Source: Victivallaceae bacterium
GTDB taxonomy: Bacteria > Verrucomicrobiota > Lentisphaeria > Victivallales > Victivallaceae
Direction of reading: 5' to 3'
Assembly (NCBI GenBank): GCA_024405735.1
Contig: JAKSOF010000011.1
Span: 1-64,000 of the forward strand
Length of the DNA: 64,000 nucleotides
Under the pieces are notes generated by a model that saw nothing but the letters and a program-made list of their open reading frames with translations, ran no database searches and had not been told where the DNA came from. The translations under genes and the position numbers were made by a program. This document shows positions 18,416-26,630 of the stretch, piece after piece; within the stretch, counting starts at the first letter, position 1, and every line of letters begins with the position of its first letter.

Positions 18416-20584
18416 CTACGGAGATGGCAGCGTCAGTTTCAGCGGCTCGCCGAATTTGCGCCAGAAATCATCCGGCGCCGATTCAACAGCTCCGGGCGTC
18501 AGCCGTCCGCAGTAAAGCGCATAGTAAAACGCCGCCGGATTTTTCGGGGACTGCCAACCGAGCGAACGCCCGAAAACGCTGAGAAAACGCATCGTTTCGG
18601 CGCGGTGATATTCGTCGAGCGGGAAATCGAATTCGCTTCCGCGGATGGTACGGAAACGCCCCATGCGGGACGGTTCGACCGCCAGAACATAGCAAATGCC
18701 GTGTCCGGGCAGGGAAACGGAGATGCCGAGTTGAGGCAGATTTTTCATCTGCTCCAGAAAACGGACGTATTCGGGGAAAATTTGCCGGAGCGACTGCCGG
18801 TAGCGGTCAAAGAGATCCACGCCCGATTTGACGTCTTTATAGGAAATTTGCGGCGGCAAATCGACCGGACGGGATAATTTCTTTTCAAACCGTGCCGTAT
18901 CACCGCTTTTCGCGCACTCGATGAAATCAAGCAAAAGTTGTTGCGCCGATTTCTGCAACGCGGCGTTAAATCCGGCGATCTTTCCGGCGAGAAGCGCCTG
19001 CTCGGCGCGCGCTTTTTCCTGCTGCTGACGCGCCCATTCCTGCTGACGGCGCTTTTCCGCTTCGGCTTGTTCGCGCTGACGGCGCTGAAACTCCCGTGCG
19101 CGTTCTTTTTCCGCCTCGCGCCGGGCGGCGATCTCATCGGCCTGCCGCTGATAACGCATAAGAAATTGCTGACGCGCGGGCGATTGCCGCAACATTTCGT
19201 CGCATCTGCCCGTCGCCGCGGAAACTTCAAGAAGCAACTTTCTTTCCTTTTCCGTTTCCGGACGGGCATATTTGCGGAAAAAAGCATCGGCATCCTCGAG
19301 CAACGCCATCGAATTTTCGCCGCTTTTCAGCCTTGCCAGCAAAGATTTTCCGGAGCGGAACAACGCTTCGCGTCCGGCGTACTCAACGGGTTTGGCTTTG
19401 GGAACGGGCGGTTTTTCTTTGGGCGTAAAGAATTTTTTCAGCGCGGCGATGCCTTTTTCCTCCTGCAGGCGGCATTGGAGAAAAAATCCGCGTGCGAACT
19501 CCGGCATCTGCGGAGAAGCGGCAAACACGCATCCCGTCACAAAGAGCGCGATGCAAAGGAAAAGCAACACGGCGGCGCTTCCGCCGAAAACGATCCACTT
19601 TTTGCGCCGCGACCAGGGACGGCGGACTTTGACACTGCGCGTTGTCGCCACCACTTCGCCACGGATGAATGCCTCGAGATCGGAAATCAATTCCTGCGGC
19701 GACTGATAGCGTTCTTCGATATTGCGCGCCATCATCTTGAGAATGATGCGGTTCAATTCCTCATTCAGATGATCGTAAACTTCGATCGGCGGCTGCAATT
19801 TGCCCTCGACGTGCATTTGCGTGATCTCATCCGTCGTCGGGGCGACGTAGGGAAAACGCCCGGTCACCAGATGGTAAAACGTCGCGCCGAGACTGTAGAT
19901 GTCGCTACGGACGTCGGTCGGAACTCCGGTCAACTGCTCGGGACTGATGTATTGCGGAGTACCCATCACCTCTTCGGAATTGCATTCGGGATCGCTTCCG
20001 GCACGGCGCGCAAGTCCAAGATCGGCAAGTTTGGCAAAGCCGCTCGCATCCAGCATAATGTTTTCCGGCTTAATGTCCTGATGGACGATTTTCTGCTCGC
20101 TCCATGCGGCGTCAAGCGCACGGGCAACGTCAAGAATGATCTTTGCCGCGTCGTAACCGTCAAGCCGCTTTTTGCGTTTCAGCAGATCCTTGCAGGTCTC
20201 TCCGCGAATGAGTTCCATCGCAAAGAAAAGCACTCCGTCCTCGCGCCCCACCGCATACGCCTGGACGATGTTGGGGTGATTCAATTTCGCCGCCGCGCGC
20301 GCTTCGTGCAAAAGCGATTCCGCCGATTCCGGATCCTGACTGAATTTTTCCTGCAACACCTTGAGCGCGACTTCGCGGTCGAGCGACAACTGCCGGGCGA
20401 CGAAAATTTCCCCCATCCCGCCGGACGTGATCGGTCGTAAAATAAGGAAATCGCCAAGCACGACGCCGGGAGCCGTCAGCGATTCCGGGCGCGGGGACTT
20501 TTTTCCGCACGAGGGGCAAACGGCTTCATTTCCCGGATCGGTCACAGGAAAGATTTTCTGACAATGTTCACAAAAGAGTCTCAT
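18416..20584 (-). CDS. Membrane Ser/Thr protein kinase with N-terminal zinc ribbon
   Basis: 722-residue Hanks-type kinase. Residues 1-30 form a zinc ribbon (CEHC then CPSCGKK), 45-305 the kinase, 330-354 one membrane helix and the rest an outer part with a Glu/Arg/Gln-rich coiled coil near 490-530 and a C-terminal domain I do not recognise. Kinase motifs: glycine loop SGGMGE, Lys75 in VALK, HQDIKPEN at 168-175, DLG at 188-190, GTPQYISPEQ. The Arg before the catalytic Asp is Gln (HQD), and DFG is DLG; the catalytic Lys and Asp residues remain, so it may be active. It starts 3 bp after the peptidyl-prolyl isomerase gene. Confidence 0.88.
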   Translation of the reverse strand: MRLFCEHCQKIFPVTDPGNEAVCPSCGKKSPRPESLTAPGVVLGDFLILRPITSGGMGEIFVARQLSLDREVALKVLQEKFSQDPESAESLLHEARAAAKLNHPNIVQAYAVGREDGVLFFAMELIRGETCKDLLKRKKRLDGYDAAKIILDVARALDAAWSEQKIVHQDIKPENIMLDASGFAKLADLGLARRAGSDPECNSEEVMGTPQYISPEQLTGVPTDVRSDIYSLGATFYHLVTGRFPYVAPTTDEITQMHVEGKLQPPIEVYDHLNEELNRIILKMMARNIEERYQSPQELISDLEAFIRGEVVATTRSVKVRRPWSRRKKWIVFGGSAAVLLFLCIALFVTGCVFAASPQMPEFARGFFLQCRLQEEKGIAALKKFFTPKEKPPVPKAKPVEYAGREALFRSGKSLLARLKSGENSMALLEDADAFFRKYARPETEKERKLLLEVSAATGRCDEMLRQSPARQQFLMRYQRQADEIAARREAEKERAREFQRRQREQAEAEKRRQQEWARQQQEKARAEQALLAGKIAGFNAALQKSAQQLLLDFIECAKSGDTARFEKKLSRPVDLPPQISYKDVKSGVDLFDRYRQSLRQIFPEYVRFLEQMKNLPQLGISVSLPGHGICYVLAVEPSRMGRFRTIRGSEFDFPLDEYHRAETMRFLSVFGRSLGWQSPKNPAAFYYALYCGRLTPGAVESAPDDFWRKFGEPLKLTLPSP

Positions 20585-20587
20585 CGT

Positions 20588-21562
20588 TTACTCCGGGAAA
20601 AAATAACGGATGATCGCCTTGCGGCGCAAGGATTCCACATATTGCTTACGCACCGTTTCGCGCATTTCTTTCTCCAATTTTTCCCGGATCGGCTCTTTGG
20701 ACTGCTCAAATCCGTTTTCGACGGCATTGTGAAACGCGAGCACCTTGAGAAAGGCGATGCCGTCTTTCGTTTGGATCGGACCGTAGATCTTGTCCGCTTG
20801 CGGATCGATGATCGCGCCGACGAATTCCGGACGCAACCGCTTGCGTTCGATCACGCCGAGCGAACCGCCCTTCTCCGCGCCCGGACCTGCGGTATAGCGG
20901 TACGCCAACTCCGCAAAACGCTCCGGCTGTTGTGCGAGCGTTTCCTTGATGTCGGAAACGGCGGCATCGAGATCCTGTCGGTCAGGGGCAAGCAAAATCA
21001 TCGCCAACTCCAGCGATTCCGGCTGAATGAATTCATCCGGATGCGCTTCGTAATATTGATAAATGTCGCGCGGCGTGATCGTGATCCTCGTCGCATACTG
21101 CCGGAAAAGCATCAACTGTACTGCCATATGCTCTTCGAGCTGTTTGCGGAATTCGGTGACCGAAGTGCCGCCTTCCTCCAGTTTCCGGGCAAATTCCAAA
21201 CGACCGCGCACCCCCATTTTCGTCGCGGCGGCATCCATTTCCGACTCGATGTCGCGGTTGGGGATCTTGTATTCCTGCTGCTGATAATCGGCGATGATGA
21301 GTTTACGGTCGATGAGATCGTCGACCGCCTTGCGCCGCACGTTGATGATCGCTTTTTCCAACTCTTTGCCGGAGCGGCCACTGTAAAGCTGATACTCCTC
21401 CGCTCTCGTCTTGCCGATGATGTCGTGCAAAGTGATCGCATCGCCGTTGACGGAGGCAAGCACCGAATCCATCTGCGTTTCCGACGGACGCAAGGCGAAA
21501 TCCGCCGCGAGCGTCATTCCCGCGCAGAAAAAAAGTCCCGCCAATATGCCGATCCGAATCAT
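20588..21562 (-). CDS. SurA-like periplasmic peptidyl-prolyl isomerase
   Basis: 324-residue exported chaperone. It has a signal peptide (MIRIGILAGLFFCAGMTLAA), a SurA N-terminal helical domain (residues about 35-165, starting VLASVNGDAITLHDI) and a single parvulin domain near 175-290 (LELAMILLAP ... GPGAEKGGSLGVIERKRL ... GPIQTKDGIAFLKV). SurA-type proteins fold outer-membrane beta barrels. The ATG at 21562 has AAAGGG ten bases upstream; the in-frame TTG at 21571 touches that site and is less likely. It is the first gene of a unit with the Ser/Thr kinase. Confidence 0.85.
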   Translation of the reverse strand: MIRIGILAGLFFCAGMTLAADFALRPSETQMDSVLASVNGDAITLHDIIGKTRAEEYQLYSGRSGKELEKAIINVRRKAVDDLIDRKLIIADYQQQEYKIPNRDIESEMDAAATKMGVRGRLEFARKLEEGGTSVTEFRKQLEEHMAVQLMLFRQYATRITITPRDIYQYYEAHPDEFIQPESLELAMILLAPDRQDLDAAVSDIKETLAQQPERFAELAYRYTAGPGAEKGGSLGVIERKRLRPEFVGAIIDPQADKIYGPIQTKDGIAFLKVLAFHNAVENGFEQSKEPIREKLEKEMRETVRKQYVESLRRKAIIRYFFPE

Positions 21563-21595
21563 CCGCCGCAATCCCTTTACATTGCCGTTTCACAC

Positions 21596-21624
21596 AATAT
21601 AGCGCATAAAGGGGAAGTTTTCAA
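21596..21624 (-). promoter_or_regulatory. Promoter of the isomerase-kinase unit
   Basis: TTGAAA (21624-21619), 17 bp, TATATT (21601-21596) on the minus strand, 33 bp before the start of the SurA-like gene and directly after the RND terminator. Confidence 0.75.
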
Positions 21625-21634
21625 ATAAAGGGAC

Positions 21635-21668
21635 AAAAAAACGAACCCGCGGCAAATGCGCGGGTTCG
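21635..21668 (-). terminator. Intrinsic terminator of the RND efflux operon
   Basis: On the minus strand CGAACCCGCG, a 7-nt loop and CGCGGGTTCG are followed by seven T. The 10-bp stem is perfect. It starts 19 bp past the RND pump stop codon. Confidence 0.92.
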
Positions 21669-21686
21669 GGATACGGATTTTCCGGC

Positions 21687-24600
21687 TTATTTTTTGCGAT
21701 GCGTCAACTTCGCCGTTGCCGTACGCATTTTTTCGACCATCGAATACAATGCGGGGATGAAAATAATCCCGACGACGGTCGCGAGCAACATCCCGTAAAA
21801 GGTGGTCACACCGATCGCCTGACGGCTGCCGGCCCCGGCGCCGCTGGCGATGACCAGCGGAAAAACGCCGAAAAGGAAGCTCCACGCCGTCATCAGCACG
21901 GCGCGGTAACGCAGATCGGCGCCGTTGACGGCGGCTTCCTCGATCGGAAGTCCGCGTTCGCGCTCCTGCTTGGAAAATTCGACCATCAGAATCGCATTTT
22001 TCGCGGCGAGACCGATCAGCATCACCAGTCCGAGCTGAGCATAGATGCTCAAACTGCCGTTTTTCCAAAAATAGAGCCCGAGCAGAGCGCCGAGCGAAGC
22101 AAAAGCGACCGACAGCATCACCGAAAACGGCATCGTCCAGCTCTCATACTGCGCCACCAGAAAGAGGTAGGCGAAAACAAGCGCCATCGCCAGCAGGAAA
22201 AGGATGCGCCCCTCGTTGGCGCGCTCCTGATAACTGATCCCCGTCCATTCGACGCGGTACTGGTCCTTGGTCTTGACGCTTTCGATGACATTCATCAACT
22301 CGCTGGAAGTGATGCCGGGATTGGCCTGCGCGTTGATTTCGGCGCAGGTCTGACGGTTGAAGCGTTTGATCTGCTTCGGGCCGACGGTGTAGCGCAACGT
22401 CGCCAGCGAAGAAAGCGGCACCATATCGCCCTGATTGTTGTTGACCATAATGCTCAAAATATCTTCCGGTTTCTCACGTTCGTCGGCGGTCGACTGGATA
22501 TTGACGTCAAAGGCATAGCCGAGGATGTTGAAATCGTTGATGTAGAGCGAAGCGAGTTTGCTCTGCAGTGAAGTGTAGATGTTGCTGATCGGCACTCCGA
22601 GCGTTTCCGCTTTTTCCCGGTCGATGTCGAGAAAGAGCTGCGGATTGTCCGCGTTGTAGTTGCTGTTGGCATACATCACCTTGGGATTCTGAAAGAGCGT
22701 GCCGATCATCTTTTTGGTCTCGTTGGAAAGATCGACCGGATCGACTTCGCCGCTGCCGGTGAGCATAAACGTCGCGCCGCCCGTCGCACCGAGCCCCATG
22801 ATCGCGGGGGGCGTAAAGGCGATGACCCGCGCGGCGGGAAGCGTATTGCCGATGCGCTGGATCTTGGAAAGCATCGCGCCGATCTGCATATCGGCAGTGG
22901 TACGCAGATCCCACTTGTCGAGATGGATGATCGCCATTGCGGCGTTTTCCGCAAGACCGTTGAGCATACTGTAACCGGCGACCGTCATCACGCTTTCGAT
23001 GCCGTGCATCCCGATGAGCTGGCTCTCGAATTCCCGCACCGTCTGCAAAGTTCTTGCTTGCGTCGCCCCGGGGGCGAGTTCGATGTTGCACATCACGCAC
23101 GCCTTGTCCTCCTGCGGCAGGAAACTTCCCGGCAGACGGTTGTAGATAAGGTAATTCAAAAAGAGTACAACAACGAAAATGAGAAGCGTGAGAAGCGAAC
23201 GGCGCACGAGCAGTTTCACCACGCTCAAATAGATTTTACGCGAAAAATCCATCCCCTTGTTGAAAGGAGCAAAAATTTTCGGCTTTGTCTTGCTCGGCGG
23301 ACGCATGATCAGACTGCAGACCGCAGGACTCAGCGTCATCGCGACAAACGTCGAGAGGCAGAGCGAAATGCACATCGTAAAGGCGAACTGGATGTAGATG
23401 TTGCCGACCATTCCGCCGTAGAAAGCAAGCGGCAGATAACACGCCACCGTCACCAGCGTCGTCGCGATGATCGCGCCCGTGATCTGTTTCATGCTCTTGG
23501 AAGCGGCCTCCTTGGCGGAAAGCCCTTCGCGCTCCATCAGACTCTGCGTGTTTTCGACGACGACGATCGCATCGTCGACGAGCGAGCCGATCACAAGGAT
23601 CAGTCCGAACATCGTCAGCACGTTGATGCTGAAATTCATCGCGAGCATAAACGGGAAAGTCGCCAGCAGCGACACCGGGATCGCCAGCGTCGGCACGAGC
23701 GTCGCCCGCCAGTCCTGCAAAAACAGATAAGTGATCAGCACGACCAGCAGCAGCGCGACGATCAGCGTTTCGACGATCTCGTGGATCGAAATCGTGATGA
23801 ATTCGGTCGGGTCGTAGGTGATGTCGTAACTGACCCCCTTGGGGAAACGTTTCGCCAGATCGTCCAGGGTCGTGCGGACGCGCCGGATCGTATCAAGCGC
23901 ATTGGCGTCGTCACTGCGGTAGATCGCCATACCGACCCCTTCGACGCCGTTCAAAAAGGCGTGTCCGTAATAATTTTTGGAACCGAGGTCGCACCGCGCG
24001 ATGTCCGAAAGACGGATGATCGTGCCGTCGCCGTTACTGCGCACGACGATATTATTGAATTCCTCCGGGCTCTTGAGCCGGCCCTGGACATTGAGTTTGA
24101 ACTCCATGAAATTGCTGCTGCCCTCGGAGCCGATACTGCCGACGGCGCCCATTAAATTCTGCTTTTTGATCGCATCGACGACTTCGTTGTAACTTACTTT
24201 GAGCGCCGCCATCCGCACGGGGTCGAGCCAGACGCGCATCGCATATTCCTGCGTCGCCATGATGTCGGCATCGGAAATGCCGTCGATGCGGGCGATCGGG
24301 TCGCGGACTTCCGCCGTGACGTAGTTGCAGAGCTGCAAGACCGACATCTCGCTGAAATCGGTTATGAAATTGACCACCGCCAGCATATCGGTCGACCTTT
24401 TGCCGACCTGAATGCCGTAGGCGAGCACTTCCGACGGCAGCGACGGCTCGGCGCGGCGCACCGCATTCTGCACGTTGACCATCGCGATGTCGCTGTTGGT
24501 GCCGCTTTTGAAAGTGATGGTGCAACTGTACATCCCGCTGTTGTCGCTGGTACTGGTGAAGTAAAGCATATCCTCGACGCCGTTGATCTCCGACTCGATC

Positions 24601-24794
24601 GGGAAACCGACGGTGTCGGCGACGACTTCGCAACTGGCGCCGACGTAAAAGGTGCGCACAAAAATCTGCGGCGGCGCGATCTCGGGATATTCCGCGATCG
24701 GGATCTGCCGCAGACAGATCACTCCGAGAAGCACCATCACCAGACTGATGACGAAAGCAAGTTTCGGGCGCTGAATGAAAATCTGGGAAAACAT
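21687..24794 (-). CDS. RND efflux pump, inner-membrane subunit (HAE1/AcrB type)
   Basis: 1035-residue proton-driven drug exporter. It starts MFSQIFIQRPKLAFVISLVM (TM1) and shows the twelve-helix, two-large-loop layout of AcrB. The proton-relay region GLVDDAIVVVEN-like is present as GSLVDDAIVVVEN near residue 405, and the second half has LIGLAAKNAILMVEFSKQ. Length is normal. The gene follows its membrane-fusion partner by 22 bp and is closed by a strong terminator. No outer-membrane TolC-like gene is next to it, so the pump must borrow one from elsewhere. Likely substrates are hydrophobic antimicrobials or bile compounds, not decidable here. Confidence 0.93.
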   Translation of the reverse strand: MFSQIFIQRPKLAFVISLVMVLLGVICLRQIPIAEYPEIAPPQIFVRTFYVGASCEVVADTVGFPIESEINGVEDMLYFTSTSDNSGMYSCTITFKSGTNSDIAMVNVQNAVRRAEPSLPSEVLAYGIQVGKRSTDMLAVVNFITDFSEMSVLQLCNYVTAEVRDPIARIDGISDADIMATQEYAMRVWLDPVRMAALKVSYNEVVDAIKKQNLMGAVGSIGSEGSSNFMEFKLNVQGRLKSPEEFNNIVVRSNGDGTIIRLSDIARCDLGSKNYYGHAFLNGVEGVGMAIYRSDDANALDTIRRVRTTLDDLAKRFPKGVSYDITYDPTEFITISIHEIVETLIVALLLVVLITYLFLQDWRATLVPTLAIPVSLLATFPFMLAMNFSINVLTMFGLILVIGSLVDDAIVVVENTQSLMEREGLSAKEAASKSMKQITGAIIATTLVTVACYLPLAFYGGMVGNIYIQFAFTMCISLCLSTFVAMTLSPAVCSLIMRPPSKTKPKIFAPFNKGMDFSRKIYLSVVKLLVRRSLLTLLIFVVVLFLNYLIYNRLPGSFLPQEDKACVMCNIELAPGATQARTLQTVREFESQLIGMHGIESVMTVAGYSMLNGLAENAAMAIIHLDKWDLRTTADMQIGAMLSKIQRIGNTLPAARVIAFTPPAIMGLGATGGATFMLTGSGEVDPVDLSNETKKMIGTLFQNPKVMYANSNYNADNPQLFLDIDREKAETLGVPISNIYTSLQSKLASLYINDFNILGYAFDVNIQSTADEREKPEDILSIMVNNNQGDMVPLSSLATLRYTVGPKQIKRFNRQTCAEINAQANPGITSSELMNVIESVKTKDQYRVEWTGISYQERANEGRILFLLAMALVFAYLFLVAQYESWTMPFSVMLSVAFASLGALLGLYFWKNGSLSIYAQLGLVMLIGLAAKNAILMVEFSKQERERGLPIEEAAVNGADLRYRAVLMTAWSFLFGVFPLVIASGAGAGSRQAIGVTTFYGMLLATVVGIIFIPALYSMVEKMRTATAKLTHRKK

Positions 24795-24816
24795 CGTTTC
24801 TTACCCTTTCCGCCGC

Positions 24817-25938
24817 TTACTTTGTCACCGGATCGACTTTGGAACCGGGGAAAATTTTATGCATCCCTTCGACAATGACGCGCTCGCCGGTCTTGACGCC
24901 GGAGTGGATCACCTGCAAATCGCCGTTGATCGAACCGAGCGAAACGGGACGCGCTTCGGCGACGTTGTCCTGATCGACGACGTAGACGATCGCTCCGCGC
25001 TGATTGAAAACGACTGCGGTGCGGGGCACCGCCGGAAGTTTTGCCGGATCCTCCTTGCGCAACAGGACGGTCACCGCCGAACCGGGATGCAGGATATAAT
25101 CGGGATTGTCGAATTGCGCCCACACCTGGACGGAGTCGGTATTCTGCACGACGGAAACATTGTCGACGATGGTGATCTTGCCGGGATGCGGATAGATCGT
25201 GCCATCGGCAAGTTTCACCGAAATGCGGCCGTTGGCACGCAGTTTTTCCTCGGTACCGAAAAAGCTCTGCAGATCGCGTTCGCTGACGGCGAAACGCACC
25301 CGCACCGGGGTCGTCGAAGTGACGGTCACCAGTTTCCCGGTCGCGGGCGTGATGTAGTTGCCCGGAGGAAGCGCGCTTTTGCCGGTCTTGCCGTCGTACA
25401 GCGCGTAGATTTTGGTATGGTTGAGATCGTCTTTCGCCAGAGCAAGTTCCGCTTCGGCGGCCTGCAGATTCGCTTCCAAAACGTTGAGGGTGCTCTTGAT
25501 GTTGTCGCGGGTATCCAGCGAAACCGCCTGCTGTTTGAAAAGTTTGTCGTTGCGGTCGAAATTGCCTTTGGCGTATTCGATCTGCGCCTTGATCTGGGCG
25601 ACTTTCGCCTCGGCGGCGGCAACCGCCGCCTGATAACGGACATCCTCGATCTCAAAGAGCAACTGTCCTTTTTTGACCAGTCCGCCGTCGGAAAAGCCCT
25701 GACGCAGAATGTCGCCCGAAACGCGCGGCACCACATTGTAGGTGTCGATCGCCACCACCGTACCGGCGAGGCGGCGGGTCATCGTGTCGGTGCTTTCTCC
25801 GACCGGAGCAACGGTCACTTTTTCAATACGCATGGCGCGCGCCGCGCCTTTCGCGCTTTTATCGGCGGCGCCGAGCGGCGCGCAAACGCCCGCCAGTACC
25901 GCAGTCAACACCAAAATTCTTTTCCAATCGTATTTCAT
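24817..25938 (-). CDS. RND periplasmic adaptor (membrane-fusion protein)
   Basis: 373-residue AcrA-like protein joining the inner-membrane pump to an outer-membrane channel. It has an exported N-terminus (KRILVLTAVLAGVCAPLGAA), a split lipoyl domain around the hairpin (VVPRVSGDILRQGFSDGGLVKKGQLLFEI near 80-105), an alpha-hairpin rich in Ala/Glu/Lys, and a beta-barrel part (PVRVRFAVSERDLQSFF). Unlike many adaptors the signal peptide lacks a lipobox. The ATG at 25938 has AGGAGG seven bases upstream, which settles the start. It lies between marR and the pump in one operon. Confidence 0.92.
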   Translation of the reverse strand: MKYDWKRILVLTAVLAGVCAPLGAADKSAKGAARAMRIEKVTVAPVGESTDTMTRRLAGTVVAIDTYNVVPRVSGDILRQGFSDGGLVKKGQLLFEIEDVRYQAAVAAAEAKVAQIKAQIEYAKGNFDRNDKLFKQQAVSLDTRDNIKSTLNVLEANLQAAEAELALAKDDLNHTKIYALYDGKTGKSALPPGNYITPATGKLVTVTSTTPVRVRFAVSERDLQSFFGTEEKLRANGRISVKLADGTIYPHPGKITIVDNVSVVQNTDSVQVWAQFDNPDYILHPGSAVTVLLRKEDPAKLPAVPRTAVVFNQRGAIVYVVDQDNVAEARPVSLGSINGDLQVIHSGVKTGERVIVEGMHKIFPGSKVDPVTK

Positions 25939-25964
25939 CGCAAACCTCCTGTACAGTATGCTGA

Positions 25965-26417
25965 TTATTTGTTCTTTTCCAGATTCAGACAAAGCTGATC
26001 GAGTACGCGCAAAAACGCGGCGAGATCATCCGCCGGGATGTCCTGCATGATCTCCCGTGAAAGTTCATCAAAAAACGTTTCGATTTTCGAGCGGAATTCC
26101 TCCCCCGATTCCGACAGCGTGATCGAAACGGCGCGCCGGTCTGATTCGGAAACTTTGCGCGACAGAATACCCTGTCTGACCAGTGCATCCACCAGTAAGG
26201 ACACGGCGCCGGGAGTGAGCCGCAATTGCGCCGCGAGATCCTTGAGCATCAAACCGCTTTTCGGCGCCCGGAAGCACTGGTCGATCACCCGCGCCTGGGC
26301 GAGCGTGATGTGCGCGACCATATCGTCGTTGCGCAACACGGCGCTTTTTTCGCCGCGGTTGCGCATCAGAGCCGAAACCTGCCAGAGACCGCGCCAGAGA
26401 TGACTTTCCGCTTTCAT
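25965..26417 (-). CDS. MarR family transcriptional regulator
   Basis: 150-residue winged-helix dimer, probably the local repressor of the RND operon it heads. The DNA-binding part runs from GLMLKDLAAQLRLTPGAVSLLVDALVRQGILSRKVSESDRRAVSITLSESG, with the family Asp-Arg-Arg wing. The start at 26417 follows GAGGAG. A 16-bp partial palindrome sits just downstream of the candidate -10 box of its own promoter, as expected for self-repression relieved by a small ligand. Confidence 0.88.
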   Translation of the reverse strand: MKAESHLWRGLWQVSALMRNRGEKSAVLRNDDMVAHITLAQARVIDQCFRAPKSGLMLKDLAAQLRLTPGAVSLLVDALVRQGILSRKVSESDRRAVSITLSESGEEFRSKIETFFDELSREIMQDIPADDLAAFLRVLDQLCLNLEKNK

Positions 26418-26456
26418 ACCGGGTTCTCCTCTTTTGCAATTGTGTTTTGTTTGTAT

Positions 26457-26472
26457 ATAGTTTAGTCTATAA
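26457..26472. promoter_or_regulatory. Candidate MarR operator
   Basis: TATAG-6-CTATA (tatagtttagtctata) lies immediately downstream of the candidate marR -10 box and 40 bp before the marR start, a normal position for an autoregulatory MarR site. That MarR binds here is inference. Confidence 0.45.
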
Positions 26473-26500
26473 AATAATACCGTTCTCTCCAAAAATCAAG
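26472..26500 (-). promoter_or_regulatory. Candidate promoter of the marR-RND operon
   Basis: TTGATT (26500-26495), 17 bp, TATTTT (26477-26472) on the minus strand, touching the candidate operator. It diverges from the ffh promoter about 80 bp away. Confidence 0.5.
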
Positions 26501-26553
26501 TCAAAACGTCATCTTTTTTACCGTTTTACGCGGCATTTTTAAGGTAGCGGCGC

Positions 26554-26582
26554 TTGAAGTCGGGGGCTTCGCGCGCTATATT
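26554..26582 (+). promoter_or_regulatory. Promoter of the ffh operon
   Basis: TTGAAG (26554-26559), 17 bp, TATATT (26577-26582), 48 bp before the ffh ATG. It is one of the best matches to the promoter type repeated through the window. Confidence 0.72.
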
Positions 26583-26630
26583 ATGTGTATGATATTATTA
26601 TTAATTTCAGTAAGTAAGGGGTTTTTGTAA

